Shown piece by piece: positions 8,440-16,704 of a stretch of 64,000 nt of DNA. The notes beneath the pieces are model-generated. The model was not told the origin of the DNA. It made no database searches and worked only from the letters and a program-made list of their open reading frames with translations. The stretch lies in assembly GCF_000714935.1 (NCBI RefSeq), contig NZ_JMIR01000001.1, forward strand, positions 93,122 to 157,121. The letters are read 5' to 3'. The stretch is from Tumebacillus flagellatus (GTDB taxonomy: Bacteria; Bacillota; Bacilli; Tumebacillales; Tumebacillaceae). The stretch's first letter is position 1, and each line of letters begins with the position of its first letter. A program made the position numbers and the translations under genes.

Positions 8440-8700
8440 TTAGCCGAACATCTTAAAGCCGCGGCGTTGCAAGGTGCGGATCGTCATCGTGGCGATGATG
8501 CCGCCGCCGAGTACCGGAAGCGACGTGATCAGTTTATTGGAAACACCTTCGAGGCTGAGCAAGAGGTAACCGCCGATGACGACCGCAACAACGGTCGACG
8601 TCCACGGGAATTTTTTGGTCAGCATGTTGATGATGAAGCCAAAACCGAACGATGCGATCAAGAGCAACAGGAATAATACCGTATACATGGCCACGAACAA
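8440..8700 (-). CDS. YuiB-like small membrane protein
   Basis: An 86-aa protein with two or three hydrophobic segments and a C-terminal motif IRTLQRRGFKMFG. That ending resembles Bacillus subtilis YuiB (IRLLRKKGYRMF, from memory), whose function is unknown. The start is probably TTG at 8700 because GAGGTG sits seven bases upstream; the next ATG (8688) would be too far from it. It lies between convergent ppa and the divergent cobalamin-binding-like gene. In B. subtilis yuiB neighbours yuiH; a YuiH-type protein is found here too, but 14 kb away (22562-23239). Confidence 0.75.
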   Translation of the reverse strand: MFVAMYTVLFLLLLIASFGFGFIINMLTKKFPWTSTVVAVVIGGYLLLSLEGVSNKLITSLPVLGGGIIATMTIRTLQRRGFKMFG

Positions 8701-8797
8701 TGCAGGTCACCTCATTTGACGATAGATGCGAACCTAATTGTACCATTCAGCCCGTTTTCGGGCAACTTGTCCCAAGGGAGAGAAGGGGGAATGAACT

Positions 8798-9586
8798 GTG
8801 ACACAGCGGCTTGTCTCGATCTGCCCGAGCAACACCGAATTGCTGCATCTGCTGGGGCTGATGGACCGCGTGGTCGGCGTGGATGATTATTCGGATTGGC
8901 CGCCGGAGCTCGTGGCGGGATTGCCGAAGCTCGGGCCGGACTTGAACATCGACATGGAGAAGCTCCAAGCCCTGCAGCCGGACCTCGTGATCGCCTCGCT
9001 GTCCGTGCCCGGCATGGAGAAAAACATCGAGCGCCTCGAGCAGCTTGGGCTGAACTACCTCGTGCTCGACCCGAAGTCGTTTGAAGACATCTACCGCGAT
9101 GTCGAGACGCTGGGTCAGGCGTGCGGCGTGCAAGAGCGTGCTGCGGAGATCGTGGCGGAGTTGCGCGGTCGCGTGGAGCGCGTCGTGAACGCCGTACCCA
9201 AAGGTTCCGAAGCATTGAACTTGTATTGGGAGTGGTGGCCGCGCCCGTTGATTTCGCCCGGCTCGTTAAATTGGCTGACGGAACTCTCCCGACTGGTCGG
9301 TGCCGAGAATCTGTTCGCCGACAAACCGGGGGATTCGTATACAGCGGAACATGACGAGGTGATCTCGCGCGCGCCGGACTACGTGTTCGCCGTCTGGTGC
9401 GGCGTACACGCCGATAAAGTGAAGCCCTCGATGATCACCGAGCGCCCCGGCTGGGACGCGGTGCCGGCGGTTCGAGAGGGCCGTGTATACGTGTTGGAGG
9501 AAGGTCTGTACTGCCGTCCTTCCCAGCGCTTGTTTGACGGCTTGGAAGAGCTGGCGCGCTTGCTCTACCCTGAACTACAACTCTAA
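8798..9586 (+). CDS. Cobalamin-binding protein-like (BtuF/ABC substrate-binding fold)
   Basis: A 262-aa protein of the helical-backbone periplasmic-binding fold used by BtuF and siderophore binders: an N-terminal lobe beginning RLVSICPSNTELLHLLGL, the conserved VGVDDYSDWP, a long linking helix, and a C-terminal lobe ending with RVYVLEEGLYCRPSQRLFDGL. No signal peptide or lipobox is present, so unlike transport binders it should stay in the cytoplasm; such stand-alone forms are commonly annotated cobalamin-binding protein. The start is GTG at 8798 behind AAGGGGG; the ATG at 8791 is out of frame. It lies 14 bases before the Nudix gene and probably shares its transcript. Ligand unproven. Confidence 0.78.
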   Translation: MTQRLVSICPSNTELLHLLGLMDRVVGVDDYSDWPPELVAGLPKLGPDLNIDMEKLQALQPDLVIASLSVPGMEKNIERLEQLGLNYLVLDPKSFEDIYRDVETLGQACGVQERAAEIVAELRGRVERVVNAVPKGSEALNLYWEWWPRPLISPGSLNWLTELSRLVGAENLFADKPGDSYTAEHDEVISRAPDYVFAVWCGVHADKVKPSMITERPGWDAVPAVREGRVYVLEEGLYCRPSQRLFDGLEELARLLYPELQL

Positions 9587-9600
9587 GGAGGCACAACTTC

Positions 9601-10083
9601 ATGGCAACGGAACGTGGCGACGTTTGGCTCGCGGTCGCCGGCATGGTGATCAAGGACGGCAAAGTGCTCGCCGTCAAAAAATCCTACAGCGCAACCAAGG
9701 GTCTCTGGACTCTGCCCGGCGGTTTTGTGAACGCGGACGAGACGGTCGACATGGCGGCGGCGCGCGAAGTCTTGGAAGAAACGGGCGTGGTGGCGGTCGC
9801 GGAATCGATCGTGGCGGTTCGATCGGGCCTTCTGCGCAAGGGCAAGTCGGACACGCTGCTCGTGTTCAAACTCCGCCCCACGGGAGGCGAAGAGTCGCGC
9901 TGCGAGCGCGAACTGGAAGAGATGGCGTGGAAGACGCCGCAAGAACTGCTCGACGACGAAACCACCACCGAATTCCTCGCCGCCCTCATGCGCGAGGCGG
10001 TGCACAACCCTGGGCTCCTGCACCAAAGAGACTTCCAGTTCACCCGCGACTACGGGTACTCGACGTTCCAGGTTTTCATCTAA
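9601..10083 (+). CDS. Nudix hydrolase
   Basis: A 160-aa protein with a Nudix box at about residues 40-62 (GGFVNADETVDMAAAREVLE followed by ETG), which coordinates Mg2+ and cleaves nucleoside diphosphate linked to a variable group. The N-terminal VAGMVIKDGKVLAVKK strand is typical. Substrate cannot be assigned; the family includes sanitising and ADP-ribose or CoA hydrolases. TAAGGAGG precedes the start at 9601, 14 bases after the upstream gene, so the two form an operon. Two terminators follow. Confidence 0.9.
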   Translation: MATERGDVWLAVAGMVIKDGKVLAVKKSYSATKGLWTLPGGFVNADETVDMAAAREVLEETGVVAVAESIVAVRSGLLRKGKSDTLLVFKLRPTGGEESRCERELEEMAWKTPQELLDDETTTEFLAALMREAVHNPGLLHQRDFQFTRDYGYSTFQVFI

Positions 10084-10100
10084 AACCCCATGCTTTCCAC

Positions 10101-10136
10101 AAAAGAGACGCCTCCACACAGGAGAGCGTCTCTTTG
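10101..10136 (+). terminator. Terminator after Nudix gene
   Basis: The 10-bp stem AAAGAGACGC with its complement GCGTCTCTTT, just after the Nudix stop. Confidence 0.7.
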
Positions 10137-10150
10137 ACCAAGCGCCTACG

Positions 10151-10187
10151 AAAAACAGACGCCCCCGTTACTGAGGGCGTCTGTTTT
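10151..10187. terminator. Bidirectional terminator between Nudix and acyl-CoA ligase
   Basis: The 13-bp stem AAAAACAGACGCC with its complement, A-rich on the left and T-rich on the right. It serves the converging acyl-CoA ligase gene and backs up the Nudix terminator. Confidence 0.88.
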
Positions 10188-10199
10188 TCCTATAAGGCA

Positions 10200-11714
10200 T
10201 TACACCGTTTTCACGTCGAGGTTTTTCAGTTCTCGGCGCAGGATTTTGCCGGTGGTGTTTTTCGGGAGTTCGTCGACGAGGATGACATCGTGCGGCACTT
10301 TGTACTTCGCGAGGTGCTCTTTGCAGAACGCAATCAACTCGTCCGCCGTCGTCGCGTCCTTCTCCTTGAGCGCGACGATGGCGCGCACCTGCTCCCCGTA
10401 TTCCGGGTCCGGCACGCCGACAACCGCCGCTTCCGCCACGTTCGGGTGCTTGAACAGCAACTCTTCCACTTCACGCGGATATACGTTGAAGCCCCCGTTG
10501 ATGATCATGTCCTTCTTGCGGTCGACGATCGTATAATACCCGTCCTCATCGACCGTCGCCAAGTCGCCCGTGTACAGCCAGCCGTCCCGAATCGTCACCG
10601 CCGTCTCCTCCGGTCGGTTCAGATACCCGAGCATCACGTTCGGCCCGCGGCAGATCAACTCGCCGACTTCGCCCACGCCGCGCTCCACACCGTCTTCGCC
10701 CATCAGACGCACGTCCACCTCAATGATCGGCAGACCGATCGTGCCCGGCTTGCGCTCTCCGTCAATCGGGTTGAAACAAACGACCGGCGACGCTTCCGAA
10801 AGCCCGTAGCCTTCATTGACCTGCACGCCAAACTTCCGCTCAAAAGCCTCCATCACCGCAACCGGCATCGCCGAACCGCCGGAAATCGCGATGCGCAACG
10901 ACTTCAGATCTTCCGGCTTCACCTCCGGATGCTGCACGAGGAAGTTGAACATCGTCGGCACGCCCGCAAACATCGTCGCCTGCAAGTCCGCCACGCTCTT
11001 CGCCATCTCCGTCGGCGAGAACTTCGGGAACACGATCAACGTCGACCCGCGCGAGATCGGCGCGTTCAACGCCACCGTCATGCAGAACACATGGAACATC
11101 GGCAACACCGTCACCACGCGGTCCGACTGCGAAATGCCAAGGAACGTGCCGGATTGATAAGCGTTCGAGACCAGATTGCGATGCGACAACATCGCGCCCT
11201 TCGGCTGGCCCGTCGTGCCGGACGTATAGAGCACGACCGCCAAGTCGCTTTCCGCCACGTCCACCGCCGGCAAGTCGACCGGATTCCCCGTCACTTGCGA
11301 AAATTCCACAGCTCCTTCATGCGCTCCCCCGACGAGGATCACCTGTTGCAGCGTCGGAAGCGTCGCGCGCATCATCTGGAACATCGGCCCCATCGGAGCC
11401 ACCGCCACCACGCCCTCGACACCCGCGTCGGACAGGATGAACTGCAATTCCCCCGGCGTGTACAGCGGGTTGATCGGCACCGACACCGCGCCGATGCGGG
11501 CGATCGCATAATACGCGATCACAAACTGCGGGCAGTTGCCCAGCAGAATCGCCACTTTCGACCCCTTGCGAAGCCCGAGGTTGTGCAGACCTGCGGCAAA
11601 TGCGTCGACCGCCGCGTCCAATTGCGCATACGTCATCTCGATCCCTTGAAACTGAATCGCCGTCACCGCCGGAAACTTCTCCGCCGATTGACGCAAAGTC
11701 AAACTGAGATTCAC
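10200..11714 (-). CDS. fadD: Long-chain fatty acid-CoA ligase
   Basis: A 504-aa member of the adenylate-forming superfamily that activates fatty acids to acyl-CoA through an acyl-AMP. Visible motifs: the AMP-binding loop LYTSGTTGQPKGAMLSH, YGLSEASPV, the hinge/A8 segment YTGDLATVDEDGYYTIVDRK, and the C-terminal catalytic Lys in NTTGKILRREL. The best start is GTG at 11714 with AAGGGGGG eight bases upstream; the longer frame would run through the upstream hairpin. It lies 88 bases downstream of an enoyl-CoA hydratase on the same strand, which suggests a small beta-oxidation unit. Chain length is not predictable from sequence. Confidence 0.9.
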   Translation of the reverse strand: MNLSLTLRQSAEKFPAVTAIQFQGIEMTYAQLDAAVDAFAAGLHNLGLRKGSKVAILLGNCPQFVIAYYAIARIGAVSVPINPLYTPGELQFILSDAGVEGVVAVAPMGPMFQMMRATLPTLQQVILVGGAHEGAVEFSQVTGNPVDLPAVDVAESDLAVVLYTSGTTGQPKGAMLSHRNLVSNAYQSGTFLGISQSDRVVTVLPMFHVFCMTVALNAPISRGSTLIVFPKFSPTEMAKSVADLQATMFAGVPTMFNFLVQHPEVKPEDLKSLRIAISGGSAMPVAVMEAFERKFGVQVNEGYGLSEASPVVCFNPIDGERKPGTIGLPIIEVDVRLMGEDGVERGVGEVGELICRGPNVMLGYLNRPEETAVTIRDGWLYTGDLATVDEDGYYTIVDRKKDMIINGGFNVYPREVEELLFKHPNVAEAAVVGVPDPEYGEQVRAIVALKEKDATTADELIAFCKEHLAKYKVPHDVILVDELPKNTTGKILRRELKNLDVKTV

Positions 11715-11787
11715 AGGAATCCCCCCTTGGTGTGTTCGCGCGACGGGCGCTCCAACCGAACAGTCGGTCGGAGCACGTCGAAGAGAA

Positions 11788-11817
11788 ACACCGGCAGGAT
11801 GATTACCGGTGTTTAAA
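11788..11817 (-). terminator. Hairpin at the end of the enoyl-CoA hydratase gene
   Basis: The stem AAACACCGG/CCGGTGTTT overlaps the hydratase stop codon and has a short T-rich tail on the minus strand. It may reduce rather than stop read-through into the acyl-CoA ligase. A second imperfect hairpin follows at about 11751-11776. Confidence 0.5.
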
Positions 11818-12585
11818 CTTGGGTTCGCGCTTTTCAAAAAATGCGTTGCATCCCTCGTGAATGTCTTCCGTCTGGAAGACCTCGTCCAGCAGTTCCGCTT
11901 CGTAGAGGACGCCGTTGGTCAAATCCATCTCCAAGCCTTTGTCGACCGCTTTCTTAATTCGAGAAAGCGCTGTCAAAGTACGCCTCGCCAATTGCTTCGC
12001 CATCGCGAGCGACGCATCCATCACGTCGGCGTCCGGCACGACTTTGTTGACCAACCCGATGCGCCACGCTTCTTGCGCGTCGATCGGATCGCCGAGATAC
12101 ATCAATTCCTTCGCCCGGCCTTCCCCGACCAAACGCGGCAGACGCTGCGTGCCGCCCGCTCCCGGAAACAGTCCGAGTTTGACTTCCGGAAGACCCAATT
12201 TGACGCTCTCTCCCGCAATGCGGATGTCACAAGCCATCGCCAACTCCAAACCGCCGCCGAGGGTGATGCCGTTTAGAGCTGCGATCGTCGGTTTCGGCAG
12301 GAAGTCGAGCTTGTTATACGTGTGGAAGTGCTCAAGCGCCATCTTCTTCGCTTCGCCGCGCGCCATCTTGGACGGAAATTCCTTGATGTCCGCACCGGCC
12401 ATAAACGCGCGTCCGGCCCCGGTCACGATCAACACGACGACGTCCTCGTCATGTTCCACTTCATGCACACACTCGCGAATCTCCATCCCCACCGCTTCGC
12501 TCAACACGTTGACCGGCGGGTTGTCGATGGTCAAGATCGCGATTCCGTCTTCCTTGGTCCAATTCACATACTTGCGAGTGCTCAT
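11803..12585 (-). CDS. Enoyl-CoA hydratase/isomerase
   Basis: A 260-aa crotonase-fold enzyme that hydrates trans-2-enoyl-CoA in beta-oxidation. Oxyanion-hole segments are seen: GAGRAFMAGADIKEF and NGITLGGGLELAMACD. The two catalytic glutamates expected for hydratases fit GGGLELA (near 115) and PEVKLGLFPGAGGTQRL (near 135). The C-terminal FEKREPKFKHR matches crotonase family ends. The start at 12585 follows GGAGG. It precedes the acyl-CoA ligase on the same strand. No thiolase or acyl-CoA dehydrogenase lies nearby, so the full pathway must be encoded elsewhere. Confidence 0.93.
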   Translation of the reverse strand: MSTRKYVNWTKEDGIAILTIDNPPVNVLSEAVGMEIRECVHEVEHDEDVVVLIVTGAGRAFMAGADIKEFPSKMARGEAKKMALEHFHTYNKLDFLPKPTIAALNGITLGGGLELAMACDIRIAGESVKLGLPEVKLGLFPGAGGTQRLPRLVGEGRAKELMYLGDPIDAQEAWRIGLVNKVVPDADVMDASLAMAKQLARRTLTALSRIKKAVDKGLEMDLTNGVLYEAELLDEVFQTEDIHEGCNAFFEKREPKFKHR

Positions 12586-12614
12586 CGAATCGTGAGACCT
12601 CCTTCACTATTTCG

Positions 12615-12646
12615 ACAAAAAGCGGAAGTCTCCTTCCGCTTTTTGT
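12615..12646. terminator. Terminator between small membrane protein and enoyl-CoA hydratase
   Basis: A 14-bp perfect stem (ACAAAAAGCGGAAG and its complement) with a TCTC loop lies 9 bases beyond the stop of the minus-strand gene at 12656. Confidence 0.85.
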
Positions 12647-12655
12647 ACTGACTGG

Positions 12656-12853
12656 TCATTTTTTTGAATTCTTTCTGTTCGCCAATCGGGAAATATAGAT
12701 GACCAAAAACCCCAAAAGCGCTACCCCTGTGACGCACATCGACGAGACGGTCGCCCAAGCCATTCCAAAATACTTCCATAGATAATACGATAAGTCCCCA
12801 AGACCCACAACAATTGCCAGCAACAACCAGTTTGGAAGATTTTTCTCGTCCAT
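12656..12853 (-). CDS. Small two-helix membrane protein, hypothetical
   Basis: A 65-aa protein with two hydrophobic segments (about 8-30 and 36-54) separated by a short loop and a basic tail (ISRLANRKNSKK), suggesting an inner-membrane protein with its C-terminus inside. Unknown family. The ribosome site before ATG at 12853 is weak (GGGG), but a dedicated terminator just after the stop supports a real gene. It is divergent from the nitrite/sulfite reductase. Confidence 0.55.
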   Translation of the reverse strand: MDEKNLPNWLLLAIVVGLGDLSYYLWKYFGMAWATVSSMCVTGVALLGFLVIYISRLANRKNSKK

Positions 12854-12940
12854 GCGTGTTTCTGTACCCCGTATCGTGATAGATGTGTGTTTTCTTTATT
12901 TTCGGTCATGCCTCCCTTGTTTGACAAGTAGAAAAAACGG

Positions 12941-12969
12941 TTTACGAGCAAGAAAAAAACAACTATAAT
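12941..12969 (+). promoter_or_regulatory. Promoter of the nitrite/sulfite reductase
   Basis: TTTACG (12941-12946), a 17-base spacer, and TATAAT (12964-12969), 47 bases before the chosen TTG start. The cyclophilin gene at 44491 has the same TTTACG-17-TATAAT layout. Confidence 0.7.
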
Positions 12970-13016
12970 ACCTATATACTTACTTGGTTTTAGTGAGCAA
13001 AAGGGGGAGAGCGAAC

Positions 13017-14600
13017 TTGGCTACGACTTTGAACAAAGAAGAGCAGCTCAAGATAGACAAAGACGGACTCGACGTCCTCGCCGACATTCACCGGTACGCG
13101 CAAGAAGGGTTTGCCGCGATCGACCCGGGCGACTTCATCCGTTTCAAATGGTACGGCATCTACCAACAGAAGCCGAAAACCGACCCGTACTTCATGATGC
13201 GCGTCAAAATTCCGGGCGGCATGCTCAACTATGAGCAAGCTGTCACGGTCGCTCAACTTGCAAACGACTTTGGCCGCGGTCTTGCCGACGTGACGACCCG
13301 CCAAGCGATTCAATACCATTGGCTGCAAATCGAACACATGCCGGAAATATTTGACCGCCTCGCGAAAGTCGGCATGTCTCCGATCCAAGCGTGCGGCGAC
13401 GTCGTCCGCAACGTGATCTCCTCTCCGGTTGCGGGTCTGGACGCACAGGAATTGTTCGACGTGCGCGACCTCGTCCTGCAGGTGGAGCAACTGTTCCTCA
13501 GCAACAAGGAATTCTCCAACCTGCCGCGCAAATTCAAGATCTCCATCGCGGCCGACCCGCGCGACCTCGGTCACCCGGAAATCAACGACCTCGCTCTCGT
13601 TCCGGCGCTGCTCGGCGACGAAGCGGGCTACCATGTTCTCGTCGGCGGCGGCCTCTCCGCGAAGCCGTTCCTCGCGAAGAACCTCGGCATCTTCCTGCGC
13701 CAAGAAGAAGCGCTCGACGTGATCAAAGCGGTCGTCACGATCTTCCGCGACCACGGGTACCGCGAGAAGCGCTCCCATGCCCGCGTGAAATTCCTCATGG
13801 CCGACTGGGGCCCGGAGAAATTCCTTGAGCATGTCGAAGCGGTCACCGGCAAGACCTACACCCGCGGCGGCGTGCGTCAAACCACCGAGTGGAACGGTGC
13901 GTACCTCTACGGCGTGCACCCGCAAAAGCAAGCGGGCCTGAACTTTGTCGGCCTGTCGCTGCCGGTCGGCCGCATCTCCGGCGACATCTTGCTGGAGCTG
14001 GCACGCCTCGCCAAGAAGTACGGCAACGGCGACCTGCGCACCACCAACACGCAAAACATCATCATCCCGAACGTGGCGGACGAGAATGTCGAAGCGCTGC
14101 TGGCAGAACCGCTTCTGCAAACCTTCACGGCGAAACCGAACACGTTTATCGGCCATGCGGTCTCTTGCACCGGCAACGAGTTCTGCAACTTGGCGCTGGT
14201 TGAAACCAAGGAGCGCATGAAGTCGATCGCGAACTACTTGGACGAAACCTTCCCGAATTTCGACACCCCGATCCGTCTGCACGTCAACGGCTGCCCGAAC
14301 TCTTGCGGCCAACAGCAAATCGCGGACATCGGCCTCGCAGGAGCTCTCGTGCGCATCGACGGCAAGATGCAAGACGCGTTTGACATCTCCATCGGCGGCG
14401 GCCTCGGCGCAGATGCGAAATTCAACCGCAAAGTCGTGCTGAAAGTGAAGGGCGACGAGGTGCAATTCGCCATCGAAGCGATCGTACGCTACTACGAACA
14501 AAACCGCGAAGCCGGCGAATCGTTCCGCTCCTTCGCCAACCGTGTCGAGGACGACGCGGTGAAAGCGGCGGTCGCTGCGGCACAACAAGCGCGCGCGTAA
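13017..14600 (+). CDS. Siroheme [4Fe-4S] nitrite/sulfite reductase
   Basis: A 527-aa protein with two ferredoxin-like/siroheme repeats. The cluster and siroheme ligands are visible: Cys384-x5-Cys390 (SCTGNEFC) and Cys426-x3-Cys430 (NGCPNSCG). It should catalyse six-electron reduction of sulfite to sulfide or nitrite to ammonia using ferredoxin or a flavoprotein. Sequence alone does not settle which substrate is used. The start is best placed at TTG 13017, behind AAGGGGGAG; an in-frame TTG at 12984 lacks a ribosome site. Monocistronic, with its own promoter and terminator. No cysJ-like flavoprotein or siroheme synthesis gene is adjacent. Confidence 0.92.
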   Translation: MATTLNKEEQLKIDKDGLDVLADIHRYAQEGFAAIDPGDFIRFKWYGIYQQKPKTDPYFMMRVKIPGGMLNYEQAVTVAQLANDFGRGLADVTTRQAIQYHWLQIEHMPEIFDRLAKVGMSPIQACGDVVRNVISSPVAGLDAQELFDVRDLVLQVEQLFLSNKEFSNLPRKFKISIAADPRDLGHPEINDLALVPALLGDEAGYHVLVGGGLSAKPFLAKNLGIFLRQEEALDVIKAVVTIFRDHGYREKRSHARVKFLMADWGPEKFLEHVEAVTGKTYTRGGVRQTTEWNGAYLYGVHPQKQAGLNFVGLSLPVGRISGDILLELARLAKKYGNGDLRTTNTQNIIIPNVADENVEALLAEPLLQTFTAKPNTFIGHAVSCTGNEFCNLALVETKERMKSIANYLDETFPNFDTPIRLHVNGCPNSCGQQQIADIGLAGALVRIDGKMQDAFDISIGGGLGADAKFNRKVVLKVKGDEVQFAIEAIVRYYEQNREAGESFRSFANRVEDDAVKAAVAAAQQARA

Positions 14601-14629
14601 TCCTTTTTTTGCAAACGATATTTTCACAC

Positions 14630-14669
14630 GAACCCCTCGCTTCCGTTGCGGAGCGGGGGTTTTTTTTCT
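14630..14669 (+). terminator. Terminator of the nitrite/sulfite reductase
   Basis: A GC-rich stem (AACCCC.CGCT pairing with AGCG.GGGGTT) and eight T residues follow the stop codon by about 30 bases. Confidence 0.9.
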
Positions 14670-14706
14670 AAAATGGAGAGATACGTTTGACAGAAAAAGG
14701 TGATCT

Positions 14707-15666
14707 GTGTTGATCCGAACCTGTGCCCTGACCCAAGACCACCGGTTGGTGTTTGATATTCCGCTTGCGAACCTGAAAGTCGACAACCAGTTGCTCTGGT
14801 ATTGGGTGGATTTCTCCGCGCCCACGATGGCGGAAGCGCACGCGCTCCAAGACGTGTTCCAGTTCCATCCGCTGGCGATCGAGGACTGCTTTCACCATCT
14901 GCAACGGCCCAAAGTGGACCAGTACGAGGAGTATTACTTCTTCGTCATGCACCAGTTGGACCAGTTGACCCTGCATCCCAACGAAGTCGATCTGTTCGTC
15001 GGCAAAAACTTCGTGGTCTCGTTTCATTTGAAAGAGTGCCGCGAGATCGAAAACGCCTGGGCCAAGTTGACGGCGGGGACGCTGAAGATGTGGGAGCGCG
15101 GCCCGTACTACATCGCCTATATGATCATGGACCAGTTGGTCGACCACTACTTCCCCGCTCTCTACCAGATCGAGGAGCACTTGGACGTGATCGAAGAGAA
15201 CACGCGCAACCAGAAAGTCCGGCAGTTGATGGACCAGGTGTTTTCCATCCGCGCCGACCTGTTGCAGCTGCGGCGGACGGTGGTGCCGATGCGCGACTTG
15301 CTCTACCGCATCTTGCACGGCGAGCCGATCGAGCCCTTCAAGAAGCAGCGGGCGTACTTGACGGACGTGTACGACCACCTGCTGCGCCTCGCCGAGCTGA
15401 TCGACAGCAACCGCGAGATGACGGCCGACTTGCGCGACTCTTACATCTCGCTGACGACGAGCCGCCAGAACGCCGTGATGGTCGTCATGACGGTCGTGAC
15501 GACGATCTTCATGCCGCTGACGTTGATCGTGGGCATCTACGGCATGAACTTCGACAACATGCCGGAATTGCACACGAAGTACGGGTATTTCGTCGTGCTT
15601 TCGGGGATGGCGCTTCTTGCCTTGGCGATGACCTACTGGTTCAAACGCAAGGGCTGGTTTGAATGA
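14707..15666 (+). CDS. corA: CorA-family magnesium/cobalt transporter (copy 2)
   Basis: A 319-aa CorA protein: a long cytosolic domain (1-255), then two C-terminal membrane helices with the GMN signature (IVGIYGMNFDNMPE), and a basic tail (WFKRKGWF). Translation starts at GTG 14707, with AAAAAGGTGATC upstream and TTG as the second codon. It differs from copy 1 (1320-2291) in most positions but keeps motifs such as FHPLAIEDC and YYFFVMHQL, so the two are paralogues. Single-gene unit between two terminators. Confidence 0.92.
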   Translation: MLIRTCALTQDHRLVFDIPLANLKVDNQLLWYWVDFSAPTMAEAHALQDVFQFHPLAIEDCFHHLQRPKVDQYEEYYFFVMHQLDQLTLHPNEVDLFVGKNFVVSFHLKECREIENAWAKLTAGTLKMWERGPYYIAYMIMDQLVDHYFPALYQIEEHLDVIEENTRNQKVRQLMDQVFSIRADLLQLRRTVVPMRDLLYRILHGEPIEPFKKQRAYLTDVYDHLLRLAELIDSNREMTADLRDSYISLTTSRQNAVMVVMTVVTTIFMPLTLIVGIYGMNFDNMPELHTKYGYFVVLSGMALLALAMTYWFKRKGWFE

Positions 15667-15679
15667 CCTGAAAAACCCA

Positions 15680-15725
15680 TCAAAAAAGCCTCTGGGCCGC
15701 GTGTGGCAGCCAGAGGCTTTTTGAT
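15680..15725. terminator. Bidirectional terminator after corA copy 2
   Basis: The 15-bp stem beginning TCAAAAAAGCCTCTGG with its complement, A-rich left and T-rich right. It lies between corA and the converging gene ending at 15787. Confidence 0.92.
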
Positions 15726-15786
15726 TGGGCAAAGCTTGCGTTGCAAAAAAGCGAGATCATACCTTTTTGCGGGCAGTGCCTTTTTA

Positions 15787-16161
15787 CTAGAGCATGCGCT
15801 TTTGCTGGAAGAGGAAATCGGTCAGCGTGTCTTTGAGCTGGGCGAGCTTCTCGTTTTCCTTCTTCAGCGCTTTGTAGAGGTGCTTGTTCTTGCCGACGCC
15901 GAGCTTCTCCAAGTCGGTGCCGGTTTCCGACCAGCGCTGTGCTTGTTTCTTCAGCTTGGACATCTCGCGCTGGTTCTCGATGACCGAGTGTTGCAGCGCG
16001 GTGTGCACTTGCTGAATTTGGTCGGTGGTCAGCTTCAGCGTCCACGTGTCGTCCTCCTCGCTGACACGGGTGATCTGCAAGTCGACGATGTACTCGCGCT
16101 TGCCTTCCGGGAGCAGGGGGTTGACCCATACTTCCTCGTCTTTTTTGGTTTCGTCCGACAT
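15787..16161 (-). CDS. Hypothetical coiled-coil protein
   Basis: A 124-aa soluble protein with no recognised family. The N-terminal third is acidic with beta-like segments (KREYIVDLQITRVSEEDDTW); the remainder is highly charged and helical, with likely coiled coil from about 50 to 115. The start at 16161 follows AAGGAGTGA at good spacing; the longer frame would start inside that ribosome site. It lies downstream of iscU on the same strand, but a strong terminator separates them, so it is probably transcribed on its own. Confidence 0.7.
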   Translation of the reverse strand: MSDETKKDEEVWVNPLLPEGKREYIVDLQITRVSEEDDTWTLKLTTDQIQQVHTALQHSVIENQREMSKLKKQAQRWSETGTDLEKLGVGKNKHLYKALKKENEKLAQLKDTLTDFLFQQKRML

Positions 16162-16188
16162 CTGCGTCACTCCTTGTACAAAACTCCT

Positions 16189-16220
16189 GAAAAAACCCCC
16201 TCCGGCGTGGAGGGAGTTTT
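16189..16220 (-). terminator. Terminator of the isc operon
   Basis: The stem AAAACTCCCTCC/GGAGGGGGTTTT and a T run on the minus strand, 20 bases beyond the iscU stop codon. Confidence 0.88.
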
Positions 16221-16239
16221 GTGGCGGGGCTTATTGATC

Positions 16240-16662
16240 TTACTCTTCGTCCCAGTCTTCGAAGTCTTCTTCGTTCAGGCCGAGGTTTTTGCCGGATTTC
16301 TTTTGGTAGTCGAGCAGAGCCGCTTTGAGCGCTTCTTCTGCGAGGACGGAGCAGTGCATCTTAACCGGCGGGAGGCCGTCGAGCGCGTCTGCGATCGCTT
16401 TGTTGGTCAGGGTCAGCGCTTCGTCGATCGACTTGCCTTTGATCATTTCGGTGGACATGGAGGACGTTGCGATCGCCGCGCCGCAGCCGAAGGTCTTGAA
16501 GGTCACGTCTTCGATGACGTTGGTTTCGTCGTTGATTTTCAGGTACATCTTCATGATGTCGCCGCACTTCATGTTGCCGACTTCGCCGACGCCGGAAGCG
16601 TCTTCGATTTCACCCACGTTGCGCGGGTTGGTGAAGTGATCCAATACTTTATCGGTGTACAT
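16240..16662 (-). CDS. iscU: Iron-sulfur cluster scaffold IscU/NifU-like
   Basis: A 140-aa scaffold on which [2Fe-2S] and [4Fe-4S] clusters are built from sulfur delivered by the cysteine desulfurase. The three ligand cysteines are present in canonical context: Cys33 (MKCGD, with Asp35), Cys60 (FGCGAA) and Cys104 (MHCSVLAEEA). An acidic C-terminal extension (NEEDFEDWDEE) is unusual but harmless. The first 120 residues match true IscU rather than the SufU type, which carries an insertion. It is the third gene of the iscR-iscS-iscU operon, 42 bases after iscS. Confidence 0.94.
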   Translation of the reverse strand: MYTDKVLDHFTNPRNVGEIEDASGVGEVGNMKCGDIMKMYLKINDETNVIEDVTFKTFGCGAAIATSSMSTEMIKGKSIDEALTLTNKAIADALDGLPPVKMHCSVLAEEALKAALLDYQKKSGKNLGLNEEDFEDWDEE

Positions 16663-16704
16663 AGGGAGAATCCTCCTTAGAGTAGATGAATTTATAGAGT
16701 CTTC